From contig NZ_JAHXRW010000003.1 of NCBI RefSeq assembly GCF_019429625.1, forward strand, positions 248,001 through 312,000: a DNA stretch of 64,000 nt. The letters are read 5' to 3'. Source of the stretch: Celeribacter sp. PS-C1 (GTDB lineage Bacteria; Pseudomonadota; Alphaproteobacteria; Rhodobacterales; Rhodobacteraceae). A program made the translations under genes and the position numbers. Of the stretch, positions 18,606 through 27,581 are shown piece by piece (the first letter of the stretch is position 1; each line of letters opens with the position of its first letter). The notes below the pieces were generated by a model, which saw only the letters and a list, made by a program, of their open reading frames with translations, had not been told where the DNA came from and made no database searches.

Positions 18606-19924
18606 GCCGTATCGAAATCGGCCTCTGGTCCTTCCCCGTCCTTCTGCTGCTGCTGTTTCTGCGCATTCCGATCGGGGTCTCCATGGCCGTGGTCGGCTTT
18701 GGCGGCGCGTATCTCTTGAACGGCAACTCGATCATGATGCTGAGCCAGCTCAAGCATCTGACCTATGGCGAGTTCTCCTCCTATTCCTTTTCGATCATCC
18801 CGCTGTTTCTCCTGATGGGCCATTTCGCCACGCTGGGCGGCATGTCGACGGGACTGTTCAAAGCCGCCGAGACCTGGCTTGGCCACCGTAAGGGCGGCGT
18901 GGCCATGGCAGCCGTGGGGGCCTGCGCTGGGTTTGGCGCGATTTGCGGATCGTCGCTGGCGACGGCTGCGACCATGGGCAAAACCGCGCTCCCTGAGTTG
19001 AAGCGCTACGGTTACTCGGGCCGCCTCGCCACCGCCTCCCTCGCGGCGGGCGGCACGTTGGGCATCCTGATCCCGCCCTCGCTGATCCTCGTGGTCTATG
19101 CCATGCTGGCCGAAGAAAACATCGCCAAGCTTTTCCTCGCCGCCTTCGTTCCCGGTATCTTGGCCGCTATAGGCTATATGATCTGTATTTCGATCTATGT
19201 CCGCCTGCGCCCCGATTGTTGTAGCTCCCGCGCGCCAGCAAGCTGGGCGGAGCGGTTCACGGCGCTCTTCAACGTCTGGCCAGTGATCGCGATTTTCGGC
19301 TCTGTCGTGGGCGGGATTTACCTCGGCATTTTCACCCCGACCGAAGGCGCCGCCGTGGGCGCGGCGGGCACCGGCCTCGTGGCGCTTTTGTCCGGCAGCC
19401 TCACCTGGCGTGGCGTGGCAGAAGCGATTTTCGAGACTGCCGCCTCGACCGGCATGATCTACCTGATCCTTTTGGGCGCCAAGATGTTCAACAATTTTCT
19501 GGCGCTCTCCGGCCTGCCCATGGCCGCCGCCGGTTGGGCCGAGGGGCTGACGCTCTCGCCCTGGCTGATCCTCATCGCGGTACTGTTGATGTATCTCGCT
19601 TTCGGTTGCGTGATGGACAGCCTCTCGATGATTTTCCTCACCATCCCGATCCTCTATCCGATCATGGCGGGGCTGGATTTCGGCCTCACAGCCGGCGAGT
19701 TCGGCCTCTGGTTCGGGGTCATTGTTTTGATCGTCGTCGAGGTCGGGTTGATCACGCCCCCCGTCGGAATGAATCTTTTCATCATCAATGCTTTGGACCC
19801 CGACGTTCCGATCTCGGAAACCTTCAAAGGCACGCTGCCATTCGTCCTCACCGATCTGATCCGCGTGGCGATCCTTGTGGCCTTCCCGGTGCTCACCCTC
19901 GGTCTCGTGCGGCTGGTCTACTGA
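18602..19924 (+). CDS. TRAP transporter large permease (DctM type)
   Basis: A 440-residue membrane protein of the DctM family with about twelve hydrophobic segments. Conserved blocks include LFLLMGHFATLGGMSTGLF, GAICGSSLATAATMGKTALPEL, AAGGTLGILIPPSLILVVYAM and VEVGLITPPVGMNLFIINA. It forms a sodium-driven symporter with the small permease. The neighbouring sugar genes suggest a sugar acid or polyol substrate, but this is inference. Its stop overlaps the start of the next gene (TGATG). Confidence 0.92.
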   Translation: MSRIEIGLWSFPVLLLLLFLRIPIGVSMAVVGFGGAYLLNGNSIMMLSQLKHLTYGEFSSYSFSIIPLFLLMGHFATLGGMSTGLFKAAETWLGHRKGGVAMAAVGACAGFGAICGSSLATAATMGKTALPELKRYGYSGRLATASLAAGGTLGILIPPSLILVVYAMLAEENIAKLFLAAFVPGILAAIGYMICISIYVRLRPDCCSSRAPASWAERFTALFNVWPVIAIFGSVVGGIYLGIFTPTEGAAVGAAGTGLVALLSGSLTWRGVAEAIFETAASTGMIYLILLGAKMFNNFLALSGLPMAAAGWAEGLTLSPWLILIAVLLMYLAFGCVMDSLSMIFLTIPILYPIMAGLDFGLTAGEFGLWFGVIVLIVVEVGLITPPVGMNLFIINALDPDVPISETFKGTLPFVLTDLIRVAILVAFPVLTLGLVRLVY

Positions 19925-20637
19925 TGCTGCCGCCCATTCATCTTTGGGGTATTTCCGCCCCTCTCGAACCGCTTGGCGACGGCCATCGCAATACGGTCTT
20001 TCGCACCTCCGAACTGGCGCAGGATCTGGTGTTCAAATCCACCCGCCGTTCAGAGGCGCAGCTTAAGTGGCTGGCTCCTGTCCATGATGCCGCCGAAGCG
20101 GCCGGCTTTACTGTGACCCGTCTGATCGCAGCAAAGAACGGGCGAATGGCAGCGCAGGGCTGGACCTGCGAACCTTTTATCGAAGGTCGCCCATTTCAGC
20201 CCGAGGACCTGCCGCAGATCGCCGACCAGATCGATGCCTTTCATCGCCATGCCGCTGGCATAGCACAAAGACCCGACTTTTGCTCATCCTCCGATCTTCT
20301 TACGGAAACCTCTGGCGGCGATGTCGATCTTTGCGCCCTGCCCGCCGACCTGATCGCGCTGTGCCGCAAAGCTTGGGGTGCCCTCAAGGGTGAGATCGAC
20401 GTCATTCATGGCGACCTAACCGCAGGCAATCTGATCCATACGGAGGCCGGTCCGGCGTTGATCGATTGGGACGAAGCGCGGGTGGATTATCTGTCTTTTG
20501 ACACCCTGCGCACTCGGCCTGCCTCAGCATCAGCCTCCGAGAAATCCGCAGCATTGGCGTGGGAAGTGGCTAGCAGTTGGACGCTTGAACCAGAGCACGC
20601 CGCCCTCGTCGAACGCGTGTTGAGAACCCGCATTTAA
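19924..20637 (+). CDS. Aminoglycoside phosphotransferase-fold kinase
   Basis: A 237-residue protein kinase-like phosphotransferase of the APH family. The Brenner motif is VIHGDLTAGNLI, with catalytic Asp and metal-binding Asn, and the DFG-equivalent is ALIDWDEARVD. The ATG at 19924 overlaps the dctM stop by one base, so it is translated with the TRAP permease genes. It probably phosphorylates a small molecule brought in by that transporter, but no specificity can be read. It converges on the MarR gene with a 4-base overlap. Confidence 0.75.
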   Translation: MLPPIHLWGISAPLEPLGDGHRNTVFRTSELAQDLVFKSTRRSEAQLKWLAPVHDAAEAAGFTVTRLIAAKNGRMAAQGWTCEPFIEGRPFQPEDLPQIADQIDAFHRHAAGIAQRPDFCSSSDLLTETSGGDVDLCALPADLIALCRKAWGALKGEIDVIHGDLTAGNLIHTEAGPALIDWDEARVDYLSFDTLRTRPASASASEKSAALAWEVASSWTLEPEHAALVERVLRTRI

Positions 20638-21125
20638 AGCCGATCGAGCCAGTTGGCGAGCAGGCCATCAATCTGCGCGAACTCCTCGGGGCTCAGCATC
20701 TCCGTCAGGCGCTTCTGTGTCGCGACGTGATCCTCAACCGCTCGTTCGATTACCTCGAACCCGGCATCGGTCAGCGCCACAATCGCGCGGCGGGCGTCGT
20801 CTTTGTCGCTGCGCCGGACCACCAGCCCTTGTGCTTCAAGCCGGTTGATCCGGTTGGTTACCGTGCCCGAGGTGATCATCATTTGCGCCATCAAATCGCC
20901 CGCAGTCAGCGCATAGGGATCGCCCGACCGGCGCAGCGTTGCCAAGAGATCGAAACTCGCCGTATTGAGGCCGTGGCGGGCAAAGGTCGCCTCCATCTCT
21001 GCGGTGAGCGCCCGGACGAGACGGCCCATACGCCCGATCAGCGCCATGGGCTCTGTGTCGAGGTCCGGTCGTTCGCGGACCCATTGCGCACGAATTTCGT
21101 CGGGAGTGAGCTTTCGGTTTTCCAT
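20634..21125 (-). CDS. MarR-family transcriptional regulator
   Basis: A 163-residue MarR regulator with the winged helix region LTAGDLMAQMMITSGTVTNRINRLEAQGLVVRRSDKDDARRAIVAL (about residues 73-120), flanked by dimerisation helices. It is divergent from an EamA exporter, and the 81-base gap holds two copies of a TCTTGACGTCAAGA palindrome, so it very likely represses both itself and the exporter. The inducing ligand is unknown. Confidence 0.9.
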   Translation of the reverse strand: MENRKLTPDEIRAQWVRERPDLDTEPMALIGRMGRLVRALTAEMEATFARHGLNTASFDLLATLRRSGDPYALTAGDLMAQMMITSGTVTNRINRLEAQGLVVRRSDKDDARRAIVALTDAGFEVIERAVEDHVATQKRLTEMLSPEEFAQIDGLLANWLDRL

Positions 21126-21148
21126 CTTCTAGATGTCTCAAAAATTTA

Positions 21149-21190
21149 TCTTGACGTCAAGACATCTCACAATATCTTGACGTCAAGATA
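21149..21190. promoter_or_regulatory. Two palindromic MarR operators
   Basis: The perfect 18-base palindrome TATCTTGACGTCAAGATA spans 21173-21190 and a second copy of its 14-base core TCTTGACGTCAAGA spans 21149-21162. Centre-to-centre spacing is 26 bases. They lie between the divergent marR and eamA starts; the second ends 3 bases before the GGAG of the exporter, fitting repression of both genes. Confidence 0.85.
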
Positions 21191-21206
21191 AATGGAGAAA
21201 CCAACT

Positions 21207-22100
21207 ATGCCCCGAACGACATCCCGCACAACGGACCTCATCCTGACGGCTCTCGCCCCTGCCATATGGGGCTCGAGCTACCTCGTCACCACGCGTTTTC
21301 TGCCCGAAGGCATCCCCGTCACCATCGCGCTGTTGCGCGCGCTACCCGCCGGAATTTTGCTTTTGGTGATCCTGCGACAACTGCCGCCTCTCACTTGGGT
21401 GCCGAAACTTCTGCTGCTCGGCGCACTGAATTTCACCCTGTTCTGGATCTGCCTCTTCGTCGCCGCCTATCGCCTGCCCGGCGGGGTCGCAGCGACCTTA
21501 GGCGCGACACAGATGCTGATCATTCTGGGGCTTTCCAGAGTGCTCCTTCGCACTCCGATACGCCCACTTGCGGTGCTCGCCGGACTGATCGGCGTTGCGG
21601 GCGTGGGCGCGCTGGTGCTCTCCCCCACGGCGCAGCTTGATGGCTTTGGCCTTCTGGCCGCCTTCGGAGGCGCGGTCTCCATGGCGCTTGGCACCGTCTT
21701 GAGCCGCAAATGGACGCCCCCCGTGCCGCCCCTGACCTTCACGGCGTGGCAGTTGGTGGCGGGCGGGCTGTTGCTTGTACCGCTGGCGATCTGGCTTGAC
21801 CCGCCGACGCCTACTTTCACCGCGACGAACATGGCGGGCATCGCCTATCTCGGGCTGATCGGCGGGGCTTTGACCTATTATTTCTTCTTCCGTGGCATTA
21901 CGCGCCTCGGTCCAGCGACAGTCGCGCCTCTGGGCTTTCTGAGCCCGGTGACGGCGGTGGCTTTGGGGCTCATCTTTGCCGGCGAAAGCCTGTCGCTTCT
22001 GCAAAGCCTCGGCATGGCGCTGGTATTCTTCGCGGTTTGGCTGGGTCAATATGCGCAATCGCGCCCTGTGATCGTGGCCAAGGTGCAGCCTGCCGAATGA
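21207..22100 (+). CDS. EamA/DMT-family transporter (metabolite exporter)
   Basis: A 297-residue membrane protein with ten hydrophobic segments arranged as two EamA repeats (PAIWGSSYLVTTRFLPEG in the first; AYLGLIGGALTYYFFFRG and PVTAVALGLIFAGESL in the second). The ATG at 21207 with GGAG at the right distance is preferred over the in-frame ATG at 21192. It is controlled by the divergent MarR protein through paired operators. Such pairs usually export an inhibitor or amino-acid-like compound; the substrate is unknown. Confidence 0.88.
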   Translation: MPRTTSRTTDLILTALAPAIWGSSYLVTTRFLPEGIPVTIALLRALPAGILLLVILRQLPPLTWVPKLLLLGALNFTLFWICLFVAAYRLPGGVAATLGATQMLIILGLSRVLLRTPIRPLAVLAGLIGVAGVGALVLSPTAQLDGFGLLAAFGGAVSMALGTVLSRKWTPPVPPLTFTAWQLVAGGLLLVPLAIWLDPPTPTFTATNMAGIAYLGLIGGALTYYFFFRGITRLGPATVAPLGFLSPVTAVALGLIFAGESLSLLQSLGMALVFFAVWLGQYAQSRPVIVAKVQPAE

Positions 22101-22105
22101 AAAAT

Positions 22106-22128
22106 CGCCCTCCCGATTTGGGAGGGCG
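22106..22128. terminator. Bidirectional terminator between eamA and sulP
   Basis: CGCCCTCCC (22106-22114) pairs perfectly with GGGAGGGCG (22120-22128) around GATTT. It lies between two convergent genes, with T-rich sequence on the plus side (TTCTCTCTTT) and a T run from AAAA on the minus side. Confidence 0.85.
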
Positions 22129-22136
22129 TTCTCTCT

Positions 22137-23903
22137 TTAGGCCGCGTCGCTAGCAGGCGTCGGAGACGTCACATCACCTAAAGCCTTCATCGCCGCGAAT
22201 TGGCTCAGGAAAACCTGCCCCGTCAGATCATGCAGGAAATGCGATTTCTGCAAACGATCCATCACCGGGCCTTTGACCTCCGAGAGATGCAGCTGAATGC
22301 CGCCGTCCGCCAGACGCTGGTTAATCTCTTCGAGCGCCTCCAAGGCCGAGGTGTCGATCTCGTTGACCGCAGGACACATCAGCACGATATGTTTGAGCGC
22401 TTCATCGCCAGCAACCCGGTCGAGGATATAGTCCTCAAGGAACCGCGCATTGGCAAAGTACAGGCTCTCATCGACCCGGATCGTCACCACCTCAGGGGTC
22501 GTCAACACGTCATGCCGGTTGATGTTGCGGAAATGCTCGGTGCCCGGAACAAGGCCGACTTCTGCAATATGCGGTTTCGAGGTCTTATAGAGATGCAGCG
22601 CGATCGACAGGATCACCCCCGCAGACACACCCACCTCTACACCTGAGACCAGTGTCAGAACGATGGTTGCCATCACGGCGGTGAAATCGGCTTTCGAGTA
22701 GTCCCAAGTGGTCTTTAGGATTTTGAAATCCACCAGCGAGAGCACGGCGACAATGATGGTCGCGGCCAATGTGGCCTGCGGCAAGAAGTAAATCAGCGGG
22801 GTCAAAAACAGCGCAGCGATGGCGAGGCCGACGGCGGTGAAGGCGCCAGCGGCAGGCGTCTCGGCGCCCGCATCAAAGTTCACGACAGAGCGCGAGAACC
22901 CGCCCGTGACCGGAAAACCACCGGTGAACGCCGCGCCGAGGTTGGCGGCACCCAGACCGATCAATTCCTGATCCGGGTCGACGCGCTGACGTTTCTTGGC
23001 GGCCAAGGTTTGGGCGACCGAGATGGATTCCACGAAACCGATGATCGAAATCAAAAGCGCGGGGACGAAAAGTTGTTTAAGCAGCGCTAGAGAGCTGATC
23101 GGCCAAGTGAATGGCGGCAGGCTTTGCGGCACTTGGCCAACGATGCGCACGCCATGTTCATCGAGGCGGAAGACGCCGACCACAAGCGTGGTGACGAAGA
23201 CCGCTGCGACAGGACCCGCTTTGGTCGCCACGTCTGCGAGGCGCGGACCGAGGCCGAGTTTCTTCAACAGAGGCTTCAAGCCCTTGCGCACCCAGAAGAG
23301 AAAGGCGGTGGCCAGCACCCCAATCACCAAGGTGATGAAGTTCATCTCGGACAGATGGGTCCAGAGGCTCTCCAGAAGATGCAAGAGCGTATGCCCGCCC
23401 GCGCTGACGCCCAATATGTGTTTGAGTTGCGAGGCGGCGATCAGGATGCCCGAGGCAGTGATGAAGCCAGCGATGACCGGGTGGGACAGGAAATTCGCCA
23501 GAAAGCCCAGTCGGAACACCCCCAACGTCACCAACATCGCCCCCGACATAAAGGCCAGCGTTATGGCGGCGGTGGCATAGCCCGCCGTGCCTTGGTCGGC
23601 CACCTGCCCAACAGCGGCGGCGGTCATCAGAGAGACCACGGCGACCGGACCGACGGCCAAAGCGCGTGAGGTGCCGAACACCGTGTAGAGCATGATCGGC
23701 ACGATGGAGGCATAAAGCCCCGCCTCGGGCGGCAAGCCCGCCAAGAGCGCATAGGCCAAGGATTGCGGGATCAGCATGATGGTCACGATGATCGCCGCGA
23801 CGCCGTCATTGGCGAAGGCGTTGGCGTTGTATTTCGAACCCCAGTCGAGGATGGGGAGGTAGCGCTTTAAGAGGCGCGGATCGAACGACAGTTTTGACGA
23901 CAC
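22137..23903 (-). CDS. SulP-family anion transporter with STAS domain
   Basis: A 588-residue member of the SulP/SLC26 family. The N-terminal ~430 residues are a membrane domain (MLIPQSLAYALLAGLPPEAGLYASIVP is the family signature). The C-terminal ~120 residues form a STAS domain (VTIRVDESLYFANARFLEDYI and MCPAVNEIDTSALEALEEI). Such proteins carry sulfate, bicarbonate or other anions. Its location beside the sulfide/persulfide genes suggests sulfate or sulfite handling. It lies 63 bases downstream of the DUF442-SQR gene on the same strand. Confidence 0.92.
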   Translation of the reverse strand: MSSKLSFDPRLLKRYLPILDWGSKYNANAFANDGVAAIIVTIMLIPQSLAYALLAGLPPEAGLYASIVPIMLYTVFGTSRALAVGPVAVVSLMTAAAVGQVADQGTAGYATAAITLAFMSGAMLVTLGVFRLGFLANFLSHPVIAGFITASGILIAASQLKHILGVSAGGHTLLHLLESLWTHLSEMNFITLVIGVLATAFLFWVRKGLKPLLKKLGLGPRLADVATKAGPVAAVFVTTLVVGVFRLDEHGVRIVGQVPQSLPPFTWPISSLALLKQLFVPALLISIIGFVESISVAQTLAAKKRQRVDPDQELIGLGAANLGAAFTGGFPVTGGFSRSVVNFDAGAETPAAGAFTAVGLAIAALFLTPLIYFLPQATLAATIIVAVLSLVDFKILKTTWDYSKADFTAVMATIVLTLVSGVEVGVSAGVILSIALHLYKTSKPHIAEVGLVPGTEHFRNINRHDVLTTPEVVTIRVDESLYFANARFLEDYILDRVAGDEALKHIVLMCPAVNEIDTSALEALEEINQRLADGGIQLHLSEVKGPVMDRLQKSHFLHDLTGQVFLSQFAAMKALGDVTSPTPASDAA

Positions 23904-23966
23904 GGGCGAGTGTCCTTTCTGGTCTTGCGGGAAAAGAGGGACGGATCAAAAAGCCGCCCCAACTCT

Positions 23967-25643
23967 TTATTTTGCCGAGACTTTCTCGGGTTTGATCATC
24001 CATTCCTTGCCGCGCAGCATGGCCTTCCAATAGATAGGCGGCAGGATCTGCTCCTTAAGCCACCAGGCCTTGCGGGTCGGTTTCGTGCCGTCGAGCACCC
24101 ATTTCGGGAAGGACGGCAAAAGCACACCGCCATAGCCAAATTCCGCGAGAACGATCTTGCCTTTCTCGACCGTCAGCGGACAGGAGCCGTAGCCATTATA
24201 CCCCGCCTGCGGCCCTTTGCCGTCGATGTCGGCAGCGACGTTTTCGGCCACAATCGGCGCCTGCATCCGGGCGGCGGCGGCAGTTTTGGCGTTGGGCGCG
24301 TTCATCACGTCGCCCAGTGACCAGATGTTGTCGAACTCCTTGTGGCGGAGTGTCACCTGATCCACATCGACCCACCCGGCGGCATCGGAGAGCGGCGAGA
24401 CCTTGATGAAATCCGGCGCGCTTTGCGGCGGGCAAACATGGATCATGTCGAAATCGATGGTCACCTCGGAAGGCTCGCTGTCGGGTTTCGCGACCGTGAA
24501 GGTGGCTTTCTTGGCCGGCCCGTCGATGGATTTCAGGTTATGGAAGAAGTTCAGATTGGCGCCGTAGCGTTCAACATAGGTCTCGAGCGCCGGGACGTAA
24601 TCCTTGACGCCAAAGAGCACGCCGCCCGCATTCATGAACTGGATGTCGATGTTGCCGAGAACTCCGGCCTCTTCCCAAGTATTCGCAGAAAGATACATCG
24701 CCTTTTGCGGCGCTCCAGCGCATTTGATCGGCATCGGCGGCTGGGTAAAAACGGCCTTGCCGCCTTTCAACCCCTTGACCAACTCCCAAGTGTAAGGTGC
24801 CAGATCGTAGCGATAATTCGACGTAACGCCGTTCTTGCCGAGCGTTTCCACGAGGCCTTCGACCTTGTCCCAATCAAGTTTTAGCCCCGGACAGACGATC
24901 AGCCGATCGTATTTCACCACCCGGCAACCGTCGAGGATCACCGCGTTGTTCTTGGGTTCAAAAGCCGCGACTGCGGATTTGAGCCAATGCACCCCGCGCG
25001 GAATGAGCGACCCCATGGTTTTCGCCGTGGTGGAGGGCTCGAACACGCCCGCGCCGACCATGGTCCAGCCGGGTTGGTAATAGTGGATGTCCGCCGGATC
25101 GATGATAGCGATATCGAGATCGGGTTTGCGCGCCTTAAGAGACGCCGCGACGGCCACACCGGCAGCACCCGCTCCGACGATCACCACGTCATGTTTGGCA
25201 TCTTCGACAGAGTCCGTGGGCGTCACGCCGCCATTGGCGATGCGGCGCGCCACGCCGGTCATGTCATAGCCTGCGGCCTTGGTGGCTGCCAAAATATCGA
25301 CCACGGATTTCTCCTTGGCCATCGCCAGCGACCAGAGCGTCGTGGTGCGCGTGCCGGTGCGGCAATAGCCGAAGACCGGCCCCGGCAGTTCCGTCAGAGC
25401 CTGGCGAAATGCGGTGGCGGTTTCTTCGGTCACCATACCCGGCGTCACCGGCAGGTAGAGAAACTCAAGGCCCTCGGCCTCAGCGGCGCGCGCCATTTCC
25501 TCGTGTGTCGGCTGGTCGGCGGCCTCGCCGTCGGGGCGGTTGCAAACCACCGCGCGAAAGCCGCGGCGTTTGAGTTTGGCCATGTCTTCGGGCTGCACCT
25601 GCCCTGAAACGGAAAGGCCATCCGTGATCCGTTTGATCTCCAT
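23967..25643 (-). CDS. DUF442 (Blh-type) phosphatase/sulfurtransferase fused to a sulfide:quinone oxidoreductase-like FAD protein
   Basis: A 558-residue fusion. Residues 1-~110 are a TIGR01244/DUF442 domain with a rhodanese/PTP-type active-site loop (FGYCRTGTRTTTLW). From about residue 155 a flavoprotein begins with DVVIVGAGAAGVAVAASLKARK (dinucleotide-binding). It continues as an SQR-like enzyme with a conserved Cys in PIKCAGAPQKA, IHVCPPQSAPDF and the FAD-binding IWSLGDVMNAPNAKTAAAA. It should oxidise sulfide to persulfide with electrons to quinone, while the DUF442 part handles the sulfane sulfur. Start 25643 is taken over the open frame to 25685. It is part of the sulfide cluster. Confidence 0.88.
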   Translation of the reverse strand: MEIKRITDGLSVSGQVQPEDMAKLKRRGFRAVVCNRPDGEAADQPTHEEMARAAEAEGLEFLYLPVTPGMVTEETATAFRQALTELPGPVFGYCRTGTRTTTLWSLAMAKEKSVVDILAATKAAGYDMTGVARRIANGGVTPTDSVEDAKHDVVIVGAGAAGVAVAASLKARKPDLDIAIIDPADIHYYQPGWTMVGAGVFEPSTTAKTMGSLIPRGVHWLKSAVAAFEPKNNAVILDGCRVVKYDRLIVCPGLKLDWDKVEGLVETLGKNGVTSNYRYDLAPYTWELVKGLKGGKAVFTQPPMPIKCAGAPQKAMYLSANTWEEAGVLGNIDIQFMNAGGVLFGVKDYVPALETYVERYGANLNFFHNLKSIDGPAKKATFTVAKPDSEPSEVTIDFDMIHVCPPQSAPDFIKVSPLSDAAGWVDVDQVTLRHKEFDNIWSLGDVMNAPNAKTAAAARMQAPIVAENVAADIDGKGPQAGYNGYGSCPLTVEKGKIVLAEFGYGGVLLPSFPKWVLDGTKPTRKAWWLKEQILPPIYWKAMLRGKEWMIKPEKVSAK

Positions 25644-25741
25644 TCGTGCGTCTCCTCGCAATGTTAGGGACGCTACCGCCCCCACAGGCGAGATGTCCCG
25701 AAAACCGTTTTGGTTGACGGGACAGGCACGAAAATGGCTTG

Positions 25742-26155
25742 TTATCCCGCCAGATAGGGTCTCAGACCCGTCATGTCATAGCCCGCGTCCGCGGCCTGAC
25801 TGATGATCGTCTCCGGCTCCATCTGACCGGATTGAGCCAGGGCCCAAGCGGTGGTCGAGCGGGTGCCGGAGCGGCAATAGGCATAGACCGGAGCGGGCAG
25901 CTCAGACAGCGCCCGGGCAGTCTCAGAAATCAGCTCCTCGGTGAACTGGCCGGGGAAAATCGGCAGATAGGCAAAGCTCAGCCCCGCCTCTTTCGCCGCC
26001 TGTTCCAGAACGTCTGACGCCAGCCCCGGCTCCACCTCCACGTCCGGGCGATTGCAGATCAGCGTCTTGAAGCCCTTTTCCTTGAGGATACTCACCTCAT
26101 CGGGGGTGATCTGGCCGCTGACCGTGATCTGATCGTTGATCTTGTTGAATTCCAT
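25742..26155 (-). CDS. TIGR01244/DUF442 sulfur transferase-phosphatase
   Basis: A 137-residue stand-alone DUF442 protein with the CRSGTRSTTAW active-site loop, close in sequence to the N-terminal domain of the adjacent fusion (e.g. the shared ITVSGQITPDEV-like beginning and FKTLICNRPD). It lies 98 bases upstream of the fusion gene and 54 bases downstream of the MBL gene. It likely transfers or senses sulfane sulfur. The start is 26155, not the longer open frame to 26197. Confidence 0.88.
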   Translation of the reverse strand: MEFNKINDQITVSGQITPDEVSILKEKGFKTLICNRPDVEVEPGLASDVLEQAAKEAGLSFAYLPIFPGQFTEELISETARALSELPAPVYAYCRSGTRSTTAWALAQSGQMEPETIISQAADAGYDMTGLRPYLAG

Positions 26156-26209
26156 TGTCGCGTCTCCTGTGCGTGGAACCGGTCTGGCCCCACGCATTGA
26201 GAGATGCGA

Positions 26210-27100
26210 TCAGAGGCCGTTCACCGGAACTTTGAGGAATGTCTTGCCATCTTGATCAGCCGGGGGCAACTCGCCTGCGCGCATATTCACCTGCAAAGAG
26301 GGAATAATCAGACGCGGCATGGCCAGTTGGGCGTCACGCTCCTCGCGGAATTTGACGAATTCCTCTTTGGATTTGCCGCCGCCGACGTGGATGTTGTGTT
26401 CCTTCTCGGCACCCACGGTGGTTTCCCACGCGATGTCGCGCCCGTTCGGACCGTAGTCGTGACACATAAAGAGACGCATGTCGTCCGGCAGAGCCAGCAC
26501 CTTCTGGATCGAGTCGTAGAGCACGCCTGCGTCACCGCCCGGGAAATCGGCCCGCGCCGAGCCGCCATCAGGCATAAACAGCGTGTCGCCGGTGAAAGTC
26601 GCGTCGCCCATTACATGCACCATGCAAGCGGGCGTGTGGCCCGGCGTGTGCATTGCAAAGCACTGCATCGAGCCAACGCTGTAGGTGTCGCCATCTTTGA
26701 ACAGACGGTCGAATTGCGAGCCGTCACGCTGGAACTCGGTGCCTTCGTTAAAGACCTTGCCAAAGGTTTCCTGCACCGTGACGATATGCTCGCCGATACC
26801 GATTTTGCCGCCAAGTTTGTCTTGGATATAGGGCGCGGCAGAGAGGTGGTCGGCGTGGACATGGGTCTCGATCAGCCATTCGACTTTGAGCCCCTGCTCT
26901 TTGACATAGGCGATGATCTCGTCGGCGGACTCGTAGGTAATGCGACCGGCGGCGTAGTCGATGTCCATGACACTGTCCACAATGGCGCAGGCGTCAGAGG
27001 CCGGATCTTTCACCACATAGGAAATGGTCCAGGTGGCCGGATCGAAAAACGCTTTGACGTCGGGTTTGACCGACAGATCGACGGGATAGTTAGAAGCCAT
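26210..27100 (-). CDS. MBL-fold hydrolase, persulfide dioxygenase-like (Blh type)
   Basis: A 296-residue metallo-beta-lactamase-fold protein. Metal ligands are seen in ETHVHADHLSAAPY (HxHxDH), MHTPGHTPACM and FTGDTLFMPDGGSARADFPGGDA. The ARADFPGGDAGVLYDSI block and CHDYGPNGRD are characteristic of persulfide dioxygenases (ETHE1/Blh), which oxidise glutathione persulfide to sulfite. GAGAGGAG precedes the ATG at 27100. It is grouped with YeeE/YedE, DUF442 and SQR genes, as in hydrogen sulfide detoxification operons. Confidence 0.9.
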   Translation of the reverse strand: MASNYPVDLSVKPDVKAFFDPATWTISYVVKDPASDACAIVDSVMDIDYAAGRITYESADEIIAYVKEQGLKVEWLIETHVHADHLSAAPYIQDKLGGKIGIGEHIVTVQETFGKVFNEGTEFQRDGSQFDRLFKDGDTYSVGSMQCFAMHTPGHTPACMVHVMGDATFTGDTLFMPDGGSARADFPGGDAGVLYDSIQKVLALPDDMRLFMCHDYGPNGRDIAWETTVGAEKEHNIHVGGGKSKEEFVKFREERDAQLAMPRLIIPSLQVNMRAGELPPADQDGKTFLKVPVNGL

Positions 27101-27136
27101 TTTGATTTCTCCTCTCAAGTCTGACGCGCGCCCGGA

Positions 27137-27580
27137 TCAGGCAGCGCGCCGAGCAGCGCGTGCTGCGGTTTGTTTCATCATAAATTTGGCCACGAAGATG
27201 CCCGCCACAAGTGCGACAAAGAATACCCAGACCTGCGGGTTGAACGTGCCCAAGGCCGGCAAAGCGCCGCCCGGACAAAAGCCCGCGATGCCCCAGCCAA
27301 CGCCGAAAACCAAAGAGCCGCCCACCAGTTTCGCGTCGATGACGCGCGAGGTCGGCACGATGAATTTCGGTTCAAAGGCCGGTGTCTCGTAGCGTTTAAA
27401 GACGAAGCGGTAGCCGAAGAAAGACACCACCACGGCACCGCCCATGACGAACATCAGGGACGGGTCCCAAACCCCGAAAAAGTCAAAGAAATTGAAGACT
27501 TTTGCCGGGTTGGCCATGCCGGACATGGAGATGCCGAGACCGAAAATCAGGCCGATCACATAGGTCAGGATCAGTTTCAT
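27137..27580 (-). CDS. YeeE/YedE-family (DUF6691-like) membrane protein
   Basis: A 147-residue membrane protein with four hydrophobic segments. It is the C-terminal partner of a split YeeE/YedE pair (GLGISMSGMANPAKVFNFFD and VGWGIAGFCPGGALPALGT). The Cys in GFCPGGA is the family's conserved Cys, thought to relay thiosulfate or sulfane sulfur through the membrane. Start 27580 is chosen over the frame open to 27613. It lies one base after the stop of the other half, in the same operon. Confidence 0.88.
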   Translation of the reverse strand: MKLILTYVIGLIFGLGISMSGMANPAKVFNFFDFFGVWDPSLMFVMGGAVVVSFFGYRFVFKRYETPAFEPKFIVPTSRVIDAKLVGGSLVFGVGWGIAGFCPGGALPALGTFNPQVWVFFVALVAGIFVAKFMMKQTAARAARRAA

Positions 27581-27581
27581 A

